DNA from: Sweltsa coloradensis
Taxonomy: Eukaryota > Arthropoda > Insecta > Plecoptera > Chloroperlidae
Direction: 5' to 3'
NCBI GenBank assembly: GCA_024449915.1
Contig: JAMZAV010001861.1
Span: 310,001-374,000, forward strand
Length of the DNA: 64,000 nt
In this document: positions 1 through 9,398 of the stretch, one piece after another
Numbering within the stretch: the first letter of the stretch is position 1
Layout: each line of letters opens with the position of its first letter
The notes under the pieces: model-generated
Told to the model about the DNA's origin: nothing
What the model saw: only the letters and a program-made list of their open reading frames with translations
Databases searched by the model: none
Position numbers and translations under genes: made by a program

Positions 1-1809
1 TTTCAAATCTGAAGATATAGTGAGACCGAGGAGTTTAATAGTTGTTTGCCTCACTAGAGCATTACCTAAAAGAATGTAATTAGAAGCAATGGGTGATTTG
101 GACCTAGTTAGACGTATGTACTGCGATTTTGCTAGCATTAAGCTGCATACAGTTCAACAAGCACCAATTTTCAAGAGCAGATAGATGCTTGCAATGCATA
201 AACATCCTCTAATCCTGAAATAGGTCGAAATAATGTTGTATCATCAGCATACTGGTAAACTTGAGATGACACACACTGAGGAAGATCTAAAAAGAAGATT
301 GTAAATAGGAGAGGCCCAATTACAGACCCTTGTGGCACCCCAGAAGTAACATGAGCTTCTACAGATCGAGAACCATTAAAAACTACAGATTGTTTCCTAT
401 TGGAAAGAAAAGAGCTTATCCACCCTATTACATTGTGTTCAACTTATATCCTTTTAATTTTGCTATCAATTTTGTGTGAGGGACTTGGTCAAAAGCTTTT
501 GCCCAATCTAATGCAATGCAGTCAACCTGTTTGACAGAAGTACATTCAAGTGAATTTAACCACTGATCGATAACGTCAGTTAAGAGAGTTACGCATGACC
601 TTTTTGGTATAAAACCGTGCTGATTTAAATTGATAAGTTTGTTTCTTTTAAAGTGATTAAATAACCGTTTAGCAATCAGTTTCTCCATACCCTTGCATGC
701 AAGTGAGGTCAACGAAATAGGCCTGTAATTCTCGATCTTCAATCTATCTCCCTTCTTAAAGACTGGAACCACAGATGCTGTCTTCCATACATCAGGAACA
801 CATGCAGTAGATGCTGATAGATTGTAGATACTGCATAGAGAAGAGCCAGAGCCTCAGCACAGGTATGTAGAATTCGGCCCGGTAGAAGATCAGGTCCAGG
901 CGCCGCGTTGGGTCGAATCTTTTTTAAATATTCCTGAACTTCTTCTTCGATGAAAAATAGATATCTTATTGGAGCTACTGGGCCAATATTTCCTGGAACC
1001 CAGTTAGTAGGGGGAGACGTGTCATTAGGAGTAAAGTTGTCATGGAACTTTTTATTGAATGCATTCCCGCAATTTCAACTGGATCTGAAAGCTCGACACC
1101 ATCGCAAGTGTAATGATCGGGTGCAAGACTGCCTTTTCTGCTATGAATATATTTCCAAAATTTCTTCGAGTCATTTCCCATCTTCCACACATATTCATCA
1201 TGAGCATTTCTAATTGATGTTTTAACTTGATTTCTGATTTTTTTATAAACTACCTCTCGATCTTCAGATGGGGATTTTTTTCCATTTACGAAACATAGAG
1301 TCACGTCTTCTGATATCTTTAATTAACTTATTAGTAATCCATGGAGGCCTTCTTTTGGAGTTAATTTGATTTTGGGAATTGCCGAATTGACACAATCCCA
1401 GAAAATACGTACCCAGCAGTTCCACGCATTATCAATATCCCAACTATTCCAGTTGCAAGGAAGATGGTCTGCAAACAGTCTAGACAGAAGTTCCCAATCA
1501 GCTCTGGTGTAATTGAGCACCTCAGACCGGATGACTTTGGATTTTTGCATCTTGACTTTTAATATTGCTGTAACTGCTAAGTGATCGCTCACTCCTTGAA
1601 TCACTTCAACGTTGGAAATAAGAGAAGAATTGTTTGCATAACAGAAGGTCCAGAATTGAGCGAGACGACTGTGTTATATGAGTGGCTTCCTTGACAAGTT
1701 GAGTAAGAAATAGATCATAAAAGCAGGATAAGAAAGATTCTGAAACAGAATTTCTTGCTTTTGGAACATTTTCCCAAGAAATATCAAGATTAAAATCGCC
1801 ACATATCAA
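1..1809 (-). pseudogene. LINE endonuclease C-half and reverse transcriptase, frameshifted
   Basis: The endonuclease block CGDFNLDISW starts at about 1800 and is followed by the SDHLAV block near 1590, where the frame changes. The linker at 975-1304 contains the FWKYIHSRKG-type region that normally precedes reverse transcriptase. Reverse transcriptase motifs at 428-772 include VPVFKKGD, NYRPISLTS, QHGFIPKRS and LDWAKAFDQVPH. Below 428 the frame shifts again, and GVPQGS-like, GPLLF and YADDTT can be read. The catalytic aspartates are present, but at least three frame changes make the copy non-functional. No RNase H or 3' tail is visible because the window starts inside the element. Confidence 0.8.
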
Positions 1810-3203
1810 AACTGCTTCATATTTGTTAGCATTATCTGAGGTTTTTGTAGCGAGGCAAGCAAAGAATTGTTCAAGCTATCAGAAGAGTTCGGAGGACGGT
1901 AAGCAGACCCAAGTAAGTATGTTTTACTTTTATATGTAAACTCAATCCATATACATTCAGAATCATTTTCAAGCATAGGCACGCGTATTGGATTAAGATT
2001 GGGTTGTACTGCTATAAGGACTCCACCACCTCTTCTCGACTGCCGATCTTTTCTGAAAATTACGTAGTCAAGATCTGGAAAAATTTCTTCATCGCTTATA
2101 TCAGAGTTCAACCATGTCTCACTGATGCATACAATATGTGAACTTTGCTCTGCAACCAAAGCCTGAATATCTGGATTACTCTTTGGGTTTTTAAGGCTTC
2201 TGGCATTAAAATAAAGAATTTTAATACCACTAGCAGTTGATCTATTTGTTTCATTTTGATTCACGTCCTCTTCTGAGTCTATACTAAATAAAGAATCAGA
2301 AAACGATGGCAACGTACAGGCCCAACAGTTCCACAATTCTTTTCCAGCTGACAACTCACGAAATTTAGATTGTGGAATATTGGCACACGTCCTATGACAA
2401 GGATTTTTACATTGAGCACAATAAACAAAGAGCTGATTTTTTCTCCCAGACAAATCACATACTGAGCACTTTTTTGTAGGAACAGCTCCCTTATTCAATC
2501 TTGGACGGTCATATACACCAGAAAAAAGTTTGCATTTCCATTCGGCTTTGCTATCAAGGCTCTCTAATTTGGCAATGAGCTCTCTTTTAGATCCAAAATA
2601 TGTAACACGCCTTCTTCTCAACTCGGCCCTGAGTTCGTCATATTTCATGTTGTTATACATAACAGGCAGATTAAAGTGGCAATCTTTTGACGACGCGGCC
2701 GATGAGCTTGAAACAGAGTCCGAGATGTCACGATGATTTCTCCCAAGTCCCAAGTCTATCACGTTGTGGGTAGACACAGATGACACACTGCTAGTAGATG
2801 GTAAATTGTAGTTACACACTGGCCCTGGGTTCAATTCTACATCGCCTGACAGAGCCAGGAGAAGCAAAGCAACTACTATCATGTTTCCAGGACATTTCAC
2901 AGAGCGAGTAACCTTGGACCTGCGCTTCCTTTTACTAGGACCTGCCCAACATCCAATATTCCCTTTCAAAGTAGAAGAACCATAAGAACGGCCAAGTATG
3001 GAACTCAAGCAGATGGACAAACATGACATTCGGCACTTGGTACTAACCATGAGGTCTTCAACAGGCAATCCACAGTAGCGTCGTTGCATAAACAGAGTAT
3101 TAATGTCACCACTAAAATTTGGAGTTTTAACGAATACTTTAAATACGAAGAATACTATACACAACCGTACCAACAAGAACGGGAACTTACGAAAAACAGC
3201 CAT
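1806..3203 (-). pseudogene. LINE polyprotein N-terminal part: 2A, SAP-like, PHD-like, endonuclease N-half
   Basis: The frame is open upstream to about 3212 but the first ATG is at 3203, giving about 465 codons. Residues about 8-27 are strongly hydrophobic. The 2A-like motif GDVELNPGP follows a second hydrophobic run at about residues 120-128 and is expected to cause ribosome skipping at the final G/P. A SAP-like segment with DELRAELRRR follows near residue 190. Next comes a Cys4-His-Cys3 PHD-like finger (CSVC, YCAQC, CHRTC, CWAC). The endonuclease then starts with FNARSL and includes the catalytic-type SETW and SAYRPP blocks. The frame ends at about 1806, just before the CGDFNLD block, which continues in another frame. 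That is a frameshift of one base equivalent near 1810. The domain names come from visible motifs, not from a search. Confidence 0.8.
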
Positions 3204-3450
3204 AGCTGTCAAAATAAAAAGCTATCAAAATAAACACTTCGTTGCTACGACGTGTAAAAAACAAAACAACAGAATGCTATCTACGAAATAGCAAAATACA
3301 TCAATTTAAAACTGTTAAATCACACGAATTATAAAAGAACTCTTCTCACTAACAATACTACACGAATATTAAATTCCGCTTGATCTATTGATATCAAATA
3401 ATTACAAAACAGCAAAACAATTTACTTACATATTAAATAAACAGTAGAGC

Positions 3451-3972
3451 ACAATAGGATTCTACTTTTGAAATCAAGTCACCGCCTAAACCGATTAGAA
3501 TAATGATTAGAAAAAGTTAATTTGAACCTCAAATTTATATTCAGTACTTGAAAGTACATGCGTAAAGTGAAAATGAATAACATAGGACCATAATTTTAAA
3601 AAATTCGGCCATGTTTGGACGCCATCTTTGATTTTAGGGGTTCCTGGGTAAATTTTCGATTGGCTCCATTTCCTTAAATCATCAGTAGGGTATGTCCGAT
3701 CATCATGCCAAATTTCATGCTTTTATACTAAAATTGAAGTATTCCGAGGATATCTCCAGGTATGCCGCCTGACTACACTACAATTACTACATCATTAATA
3801 CTACTGTTACACTTTTGATCTTTCAAATGCGTTTTTTTTTTTTTTTTTATTTATGTTATATTACAAAGCTAAATTAGAAATTGAAAAAAATATTTTGTAC
3901 ATGTTCTGCTATTCACCTATATTTGTTTTGTGTTGATCTCGTCCATCGTAGATGTGACTTCCCCAATGCTGT
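3451..3972. other. Unassigned AT-rich sequence
   Basis: No coding frame or clear element boundary is visible. A segment around 3600-3780 has the feel of an interspersed repeat, and an 18-base T run occurs around 3833-3850. It may hold the missing end of the neighbouring hAT element or of the LINE. Confidence 0.4.
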
Positions 3973-4323
3973 TTATTTGCATTGAGTTTTTGCAAGTCGG
4001 GAGAGTAGTCCATGACTTAGTTTTACGCAAAACTCGGAGTAGTTTTGTGTGGGTTGGCTGCGTACAGCTCCAAGAATAATATTATTAATGTGTGAAAACA
4101 CTTGCTCACATGTGTAGCTAGAGCCGAATGCTGACATAAGAGCAAATGCGACTTTCTTCATCGAGTTGAACTTCGAAGGTAATGAGGCCCAACAGGCAGA
4201 TATTATATCAATGTTCCTATGACCCACGGTTTCTACATTTATCAATGCTTTGTATTTATCAACCCCGAGATCGGAAGATTGAAACTCAACTAGTTCCAAT
4301 TCTAGATTTCCAATGTCCACCAA
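3973..4323 (-). pseudogene. hAT transposase C-terminal dimerisation region
   Basis: The 116-codon fragment has no genuine ATG at its start. It contains MKKVAFALMSAFGSSYTCEQ followed by VFSHINNI, which corresponds to the hAT C-terminal dimerisation signature in which a small-residue/FGS-T-CEQ-F-S block is followed by a basic helix. The DDE catalytic domain, BED finger and N-terminus are absent. The fragment resembles the hAT branch that also gave rise to domesticated vertebrate genes such as ZBED-like proteins, but here it is plainly a decayed transposon. Confidence 0.7.
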
Positions 4324-4583
4324 TCAAAATAACTTAGCTCCAGGTGGTGAGTGTGAAGCATAGTCAGGGGTAAAACATTTGACGACCTGCTAGTTAACAA
4401 AACTTATATTATAATTATCTAGGCTAGTCTACTCAAATAAAATTCAGATTTATGACAAGTAATAGAACCAATCTAATGTTTGTCATGAGATATTAAAATT
4501 TTATATCTGGCCAAGGCGCGTGCCACAGGGAATAGCTTGGCGTGCCACTACGTGGCACTCGTGCCATAGGTTGCCGAACCCTG
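3973..4583 (-). mobile_element. hAT-type DNA transposon remnant
   Basis: The right end of this element is visible at 4583. On the minus strand it starts CAGGGTTCGGCAACCTATGG, a typical hAT terminal repeat, and a short arc of repeated GTGGCACG-type sequence follows it. Only the last part of the transposase remains (3973-4323), so most of the coding region is deleted. No matching left terminal repeat was found. The element interrupts a retrotransposon gag fragment at 4584, whose sequence ATCTATAC abuts the terminal repeat and would be the target site. Confidence 0.65.
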
Positions 4584-4883
4584 ATCTATACTCATATCTG
4601 GCTGTTGTGATACCCTGAAGAAATTATTTCTTTCAATTGCCAAGTTTTTGTGAGGCTTACAGTAGCTTGCAAACTTGTCTATCACTTTTTGAAGCACTTT
4701 CTTGATGTCTTCATTTTCAAATGTGAGTGTGTTATACACTCGAACAGCATCAAACCCTATTAGGTTCAAAAATATTTGGACTTTGACATCGTCCATCCTT
4801 TGATTTTTCTCTGATGCAGCCATATATATTTCAAACTGTTGTACTCACTCAGTCCAATTTTGTGCTAGCTGTCTCGCTTCCAT
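4584..4883 (-). pseudogene. Gypsy-type gag N-terminal fragment
   Basis: From an ATG at 4883 the frame reads a short gag N-terminus containing QNWTE, then a TGA where the family normally has tryptophan. It continues through FEIYMAASEKN, FLNLIGFDAVRVYNTLTF, and ends in RNNFFRVSQQPDMSID. This parallels the gag of Gypsy element A in this window, which has ILLHTIGDEALEIYNTF and ERHRFYSRNQ. The reading frame is cut at 4584 by the hAT terminal repeat. The downstream half of gag was not found to the left, so a deletion followed or accompanied the hAT insertion. Confidence 0.7.
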
Positions 4884-4956
4884 GTTGAGCGCTGAAAGTT
4901 CTCTGTACTCACCACCAATTTTTATTTGTAGAGCTATTATCTGCTGATAGTTTTAA

Positions 4957-5290
4957 CTTCTGACACCATATAATAACTTGGACTTTAGGTTGGTATGCAC
5001 AATAAATATTGATGACACTTAAAATATCAGGATGACCGTAATTTATTAAGATGAATACAAAGTTTTAGAATGACAGCTCAATGCTGTTTCCATCCGGGCT
5101 AGAAGATGGCGTGACAACTAGATGATGTGAGAACTGCCTGTCAGTTCGACTGTCGATTACAGTTGTTGTTGTCACAAAGTTAGAATACTAAATATAGTTG
5201 TTGTTGTTGTAACATAGTTTCGACTATCGATTGTAGTTGTTGTTGTAATATTATTAAATGCACAGACATGTATTACAATATATAAATAAA
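4957..5290 (-). repeat. Possible primer-binding site and 5' LTR of the truncated Gypsy gag
   Basis: Upstream of the gag ATG on the minus strand is TGGTGTCAGAAG (4957-4968), which has the TGG start typical of tRNA primer-binding sites and abuts TTATA at what would be the LTR end. The proposed LTR (4969 to about 5290) contains several GTTGTTGTTGT runs. The outer boundary is not defined by a second LTR copy, so the extent is a guess. Confidence 0.35.
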
Positions 5291-5547
5291 TACCATGTCA
5301 ATGAACGTTCTTCTGTTGCAAAGGGTCTTTAAAATTTTATATATATTTTTTTTAAATGTGGCATAATTTTATAAAAAGGATCTCGAGATATATTTGCTTG
5401 CTCATGAAAGAGACTAGACCTATGTTATTCATGCGGAACTTTCTTCACATGTTAATGATAGAACTTTAAAAATAAATAAGCTTTTAGGTCAACCTTTTCA
5501 TTAACCAAAATAAATTAACTTTATAGTATAAGCAAAGGCCTACATAC

Positions 5548-5719
5548 CTTCAACATGAACTCGTAGAGATATTTTCCACAACCCATACGCTGCTTTGATT
5601 CATGAATGTAGAAATCAAGTACACAAAGTGCTTTCATTTTATGATGTCCCCCACGAGCATCATACAAATACAGTTCTTTCCAACCAACTTTCAAGAGGCC
5701 GACAACTGTACCATCACCA
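5548..5719 (-). CDS. ATAT1: Alpha-tubulin N-acetyltransferase, internal exon (acetyl-CoA-binding part)
   Basis: This 172-nt exon begins after a TTTTCAG acceptor (5720-5722) and ends at AAG before a GTATGT donor (5547-5542). It encodes the catalytic core, including VGLLKVGWKELYLYDARGG, ALCVLDFYIHES and KQRMGCGKYLYEFMLK. The QRMGCGK block is the acetyl-CoA loop of this GNAT-fold enzyme, and the cysteine in LCVLDF matches the conserved active-site cysteine of ATAT proteins. The enzyme acetylates lysine 40 of alpha-tubulin inside microtubules. The exon starts in phase 2, exactly completing the GG left by the exon at 42624-42773. The following exon, expected to carry the DRPS motif with the catalytic aspartate, was not found between 1 and 5540. 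The ORTHOLOGUE name rests on motif recognition. Confidence 0.88.
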
Positions 5720-5730
5720 CTGAAAATCAA

Positions 5731-6708
5731 GAAAACTTGTTAAATCTGAGCATATTTTCTCACTTTACAGTTTACTTATTTGATATTAGGCATCCTATAT
5801 AGTCACTTCAGACAAATACCTACAGGTACCAACATTTTGTAGAATTAATAATATTTTTATTTATAAGTTCTCGGGGTTGGCTGCTCCCCTGTCTTGTGAT
5901 GCCCATCATGCACCTGTAATGCCCCAATACCATACGTCCGTAATTTCAGTAGAAGTTCTTTCCGCACAAGTGCAAGGATCCTCCCTTTCCCCGGTACCTC
6001 ACTGCTTTCTTCCTAAAGTCCGCGACAAATCAAGAAGGCCTCCTCTGAAAGAGCGACTTATTTCTATGCTCTCTTTGTGCAACGTTGTAAACGTCAAATT
6101 ATGTTGTCGGATTCTCCTAATGGAGAGAAGGGTTGATCCATCGCTTCCAAATACAAAGTGACCTCAAAATACGCGTCAGCTGTGCCTGTGCCCATGTCGC
6201 GCGTCGCGCCACCTGAGTGAATGGTTATTATGTTTAATTTCCAAGAAAAAAAAACAAACAAACAAAGCAATAGAAGGTCCATGCAGTTTGGAGTGACCGG
6301 TACAACAAGGGTTGGTAAGTGGAAGACATGATTGACAGTTTATGGTCTTCAACAATACCAACTATTTCCTTTGAGCTTGCATTTTAGATTGGTTTAGGAG
6401 GGCTACTTGATATGAACACAAGTATAGAGAGCATCGTCAGGATCCCATCATCAAGTTCCATGCATGACACCTGTATCCTGTCACTATGCTATCATTTGTA
6501 TTCATCATTCCCATACTGATCGCCTCCCGTCACACTATAGATGCCTCGCATGGTACATTAAGGATCTAGTTTTCTCCATCCTCCAGATTGTGGGCATGGT
6601 ACGGTAATACACGAGGTCATCGATTCATAGGTTTCACCGATAGTGCGGCACCGGCATCCTCTATGTTGTACAACTAACTTATAAGTTGGAATAGCAATAA
6701 TTATTAAT
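5731..6708. other. No gene recognised
   Basis: Intronic sequence of the ATAT gene. A 94-codon plus-strand frame at 5877-6161 has no recognisable motif and I do not support it as a gene. The stretch includes a short GC-richer segment at 5880-6210 that may be an old repeat. Confidence 0.5.
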
Positions 6709-6750
6709 ATATTAATCAGGGGCGTAGGAACGGGGGAAGGGGAATGGGGG

Positions 6751-6909
6751 TGTAATAGATCGATCTTATGGTCATAATCGATTGTAGTGGACCAATCGAT
6801 ATATCGAGTTGGTCTAGGCCAAGTAAGTAATGTAATGGCGTACCTTCAATAAAAACACGTATTCAATAACGTATCTTCCTACTTATTATTTACGGTTATA
6901 CCCATCACA
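6751..6909 (+). repeat. 5' LTR of Gypsy A
   Basis: The 159-bp repeat begins TGTAATAGATCG and ends CCCATCACA. It contains AATAAAA at about 6850 as a possible polyadenylation signal. TGGCGCACTCGG follows at 6910 as the likely primer-binding site, with the TGG expected opposite a tRNA CCA end. The matching copy is at 13148-13305. Confidence 0.9.
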
Positions 6910-6984
6910 TGGCGCACTCGGAAAAAAGTCACAATAATCAAAGCATATTATATATTAAGCATTAAGTAGAATCAGTGACTCACA

Positions 6985-8262
6985 ATGGATTTAAAACAAC
7001 CGAAACCAATGAAATTTGACGGCGTCCTAGCGGACAACTGGCGGTTATGGAAGCAAAAATTCCAGGTATACATGCTCGCGACGGGAATAAATGAAAAAGA
7101 AGAGAAAACGAAATGTGCGATCTTACTACACACCATCGGTGACGAAGCACTGGAAATATATAATACGTTTCCTAATATACCAGAAGCCAAGGTGGAGGAA
7201 CTGATTCAACAGTTCGAGGACTACTTCACGCCGAAAAAGAACGTCACATACGAACGACATCGTTTTTATTCACGAAACCAAAACTTGGGTGAGTCATTTG
7301 ATTCATTCCTCACCGATCTAAGGGCAAAGGCAAAGACTTGTGAGTTCGGTACGCTGCAAGAAGAAATGATCAGAGACAAAGTTGTGATAGGCATCAACAA
7401 TGAGACCGTACGTGAAAGATTGCTTCAGGACAGCACATTAACGCTGACCAAGGCAATTAATACATGCAAGGCTGCGGAGCTATCAAAGGCACACATGAAA
7501 GAGTTCTCTGAAGAAGCCAGGTCTGTAAATTATATTCCAAAAGACATCGAACATAACCTCGATTCACCACGAGGTGCGCAAAACGCGATGCGCGACGGGA
7601 AGTCATCGAGGCAGGCAACAGGAAGGAGCTACGGGGTCGACACGTGCAGCAACAGGAGTCAACTGGAAAGGCGCGGTTTTCAAGAGCAAGAGGCCCAGCC
7701 CCACAACAAACACTGTCCCTATTGCGGGAAAAATCATGCAGCAAGAAGATGTCCAGCTTATGGAAAACAATGTGATTTCTGCAAAAAGTGGAATCATTTT
7801 CAATCTCAATGCTACAAAAAGAAGACGAACATTCACAATGTACACCTAAATGAAGAAAGTGAAAGTTATAGTGATAGTGGTGATGCATGTAGTGATAATA
7901 ATCAAAGTGAAATCAATATCAAAGGCCTAGTGAAGAAGACCAAAGACAATCAGGACTGGCATGAACGCATACAGGTATCAAACAAACCATACAAATATAT
8001 TCATTTTAAACTAGATTCAGGCGCTCAGGCAAATGTAATCCCAGAAAATGAGTTTCTAAGAGTAAAAGGAAACCGAGGCATGATTTCAGAATCTAAGACA
8101 CGCTTATCAAGCCAAGGGGGCACTAGGCTACCAATTCTGGGCAGATGTTTTTTGAACTGTATTAACAAGCACAATGTGTCTAAAGTTCTTGAATTTCACA
8201 TAGTAGCAAATTCAGGGGCAACATCACCAGCCATATTAGGTTTACAAGCATGCCAGGATTAA
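6985..8262 (+). CDS. Gypsy A Gag and protease
   Basis: The frame starts at a true ATG (6985) 75 nt downstream of the primer-binding site and encodes 425 residues. The capsid-like region spans about residues 1-190 and contains ILLHTIGDEALEIYNTF. Two zinc knuckles follow at about 244-280: CPYCGKNHAARRCPAYG and CDFCKKWNHFQSQC. The aspartic protease motif is KLDSGAQANVIP at about residue 345. The frame ends in TAA directly after a LGLQACQD block, where relatives continue in the same frame into reverse transcriptase. The protein is therefore truncated by a nonsense change, and the natural product would be a Gag-Pol fusion. Confidence 0.85.
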   Translation: MDLKQPKPMKFDGVLADNWRLWKQKFQVYMLATGINEKEEKTKCAILLHTIGDEALEIYNTFPNIPEAKVEELIQQFEDYFTPKKNVTYERHRFYSRNQNLGESFDSFLTDLRAKAKTCEFGTLQEEMIRDKVVIGINNETVRERLLQDSTLTLTKAINTCKAAELSKAHMKEFSEEARSVNYIPKDIEHNLDSPRGAQNAMRDGKSSRQATGRSYGVDTCSNRSQLERRGFQEQEAQPHNKHCPYCGKNHAARRCPAYGKQCDFCKKWNHFQSQCYKKKTNIHNVHLNEESESYSDSGDACSDNNQSEINIKGLVKKTKDNQDWHERIQVSNKPYKYIHFKLDSGAQANVIPENEFLRVKGNRGMISESKTRLSSQGGTRLPILGRCFLNCINKHNVSKVLEFHIVANSGATSPAILGLQACQD

Positions 8263-9398
8263 GGCCTCATAAAAAGAATTGATAACATAACAGAAACAGA
8301 AAAAGACATTCCAAGTGACCTATTAATTAAGTTCAAAGATGTTATTAATGGTACAGGTTGTTAAAATACAGAACAAAACATAACAATAGACCCTACAGTA
8401 AAGCCAGTAATACACGCAGCTAGAAAAGTTCCTTTTGGACTTCGTGAACCATTAAAAAAAGAGTTAATTAAGCTAGAGAAACAAGGCATAATAGATAAGG
8501 TTGATGAACCAACAGAGTGGGTAAACCCATTAGTAATTGTAAAAAAAAACAATCGTGCAATTAGGATTTGTCTTGACCCAGTTCAGCTAAATTCAGCCAT
8601 TAAAAGAGAACACTACCAACTACCCACTGTAGAGGAGATAGCGAGCCAGTTAACAGGGGCAACAGTTTTTAGCACTTTAGATGCAAATCAAGGATTTTGG
8701 CAGGTCCCCTTAACTGCAGAAAGTAAAAAACTATGCACTTTTAGTACTCCTTTTGGTAGACATAAATTTAGGAGGCTCCCCTACGGCATCAAAAGTGCTA
8801 GTGAGGTATTTCAAAAAACATTCAAACAAAACTTTGATGACATCGAAGGTGTAGACATATTCATTGATGATATACTTGTCTGGGGAGAAACAGTTGAGGA
8901 GCACGATAAACGCCTCCACAAGGTCTTACAAAGAGCCAGGGAAAGAAACATAACATTTAACAGGGATAAATGTAAAATAAGGATCCCTGAACTGAAATAC
9001 ACAGGTCACATCATTTCAAAGGATGGTCTTAAACCAGATCCTGATAAGGTAACAGCTATAAAGAACTATAGAACCCCAAACAACAAAAAGGACCTTGAAA
9101 GATTCCTAGGAATGGTCAACTATGTTGCAAAGTTCATACCAAACATGTCCTCCATAACAGCCCCACTTAGGGAAATGATGAAAAATGAGGTAGAATGGTC
9201 ATGGCAGCATGAACAAGAAAGAGCTTTTAAGAAAATAAAAGGTATTATCAGCAGTAAACCCATACTTCAGTTTTATGACATAAACAAAGCAGTAACACTG
9301 TCAGTCGATGCTTCACAAGAAGGGGTAGGGGCAGTCCTACTACAAGATGATAAACCTATGGCATATGCCTCCAAATCATTAACACAAACACAAAGGGG
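8263..9398 (+). pseudogene. Gypsy A reverse transcriptase and RNase H N-part
   Basis: This continues the gag frame after the TAA at 8260-8262, with a second TAA at 8362-8364. Both fall where leucine is usual in this family. Reverse transcriptase blocks are intact: VNPLVIVKKNN, RICLDPVQLN, FSTLDANQGFWQV, FRRLPYGIKSA and the catalytic FIDDILVWG (about 8855-8885). The connection domain is followed by RNase H, which begins VTLSVDASQEGVGAVLLQ. The frame is cut at 9398 within the block ASKSLTQTQRG by a large insertion. The frame arithmetic (1,943 bp removed) puts the downstream part back in register. Confidence 0.85.

Larger units (their letters stand above)
1..3450 (-). mobile_element. APE-type non-LTR retrotransposon (LINE) with 2A-like peptide, copy 1
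   Basis: A LINE lies on the minus strand and runs off the left edge of the window, so its 3' end is missing. In element order it encodes a hydrophobic N-terminus with a 2A-like motif, a SAP-like segment, a PHD-like zinc finger, an apurinic-type endonuclease and a reverse transcriptase. The reverse transcriptase box YADD is readable near position 240-250, and GVPQGS-type residues lie just upstream of it. CR1/L2-like LINEs carrying 2A sequences are known from many invertebrates, which is the family basis. The right boundary is approximate because no target-site duplication was found. Frameshifts show that this copy is dead. Confidence 0.85.

Noticed and set aside
2818..2850. 2A motif as evidence of an integrated RNA virus
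   Set aside because: It is followed by endonuclease and reverse transcriptase of a LINE, where 2A sequences are known.
5877..6161. 94-codon plus-strand frame
   Set aside because: No motif was recognised, it lies on the opposite strand to the host gene, and it is within the intron.
7457..7888. 143-codon minus-strand frame
   Set aside because: It is antisense to the zinc-knuckle part of Gypsy A Gag, which has clear motifs on the plus strand.
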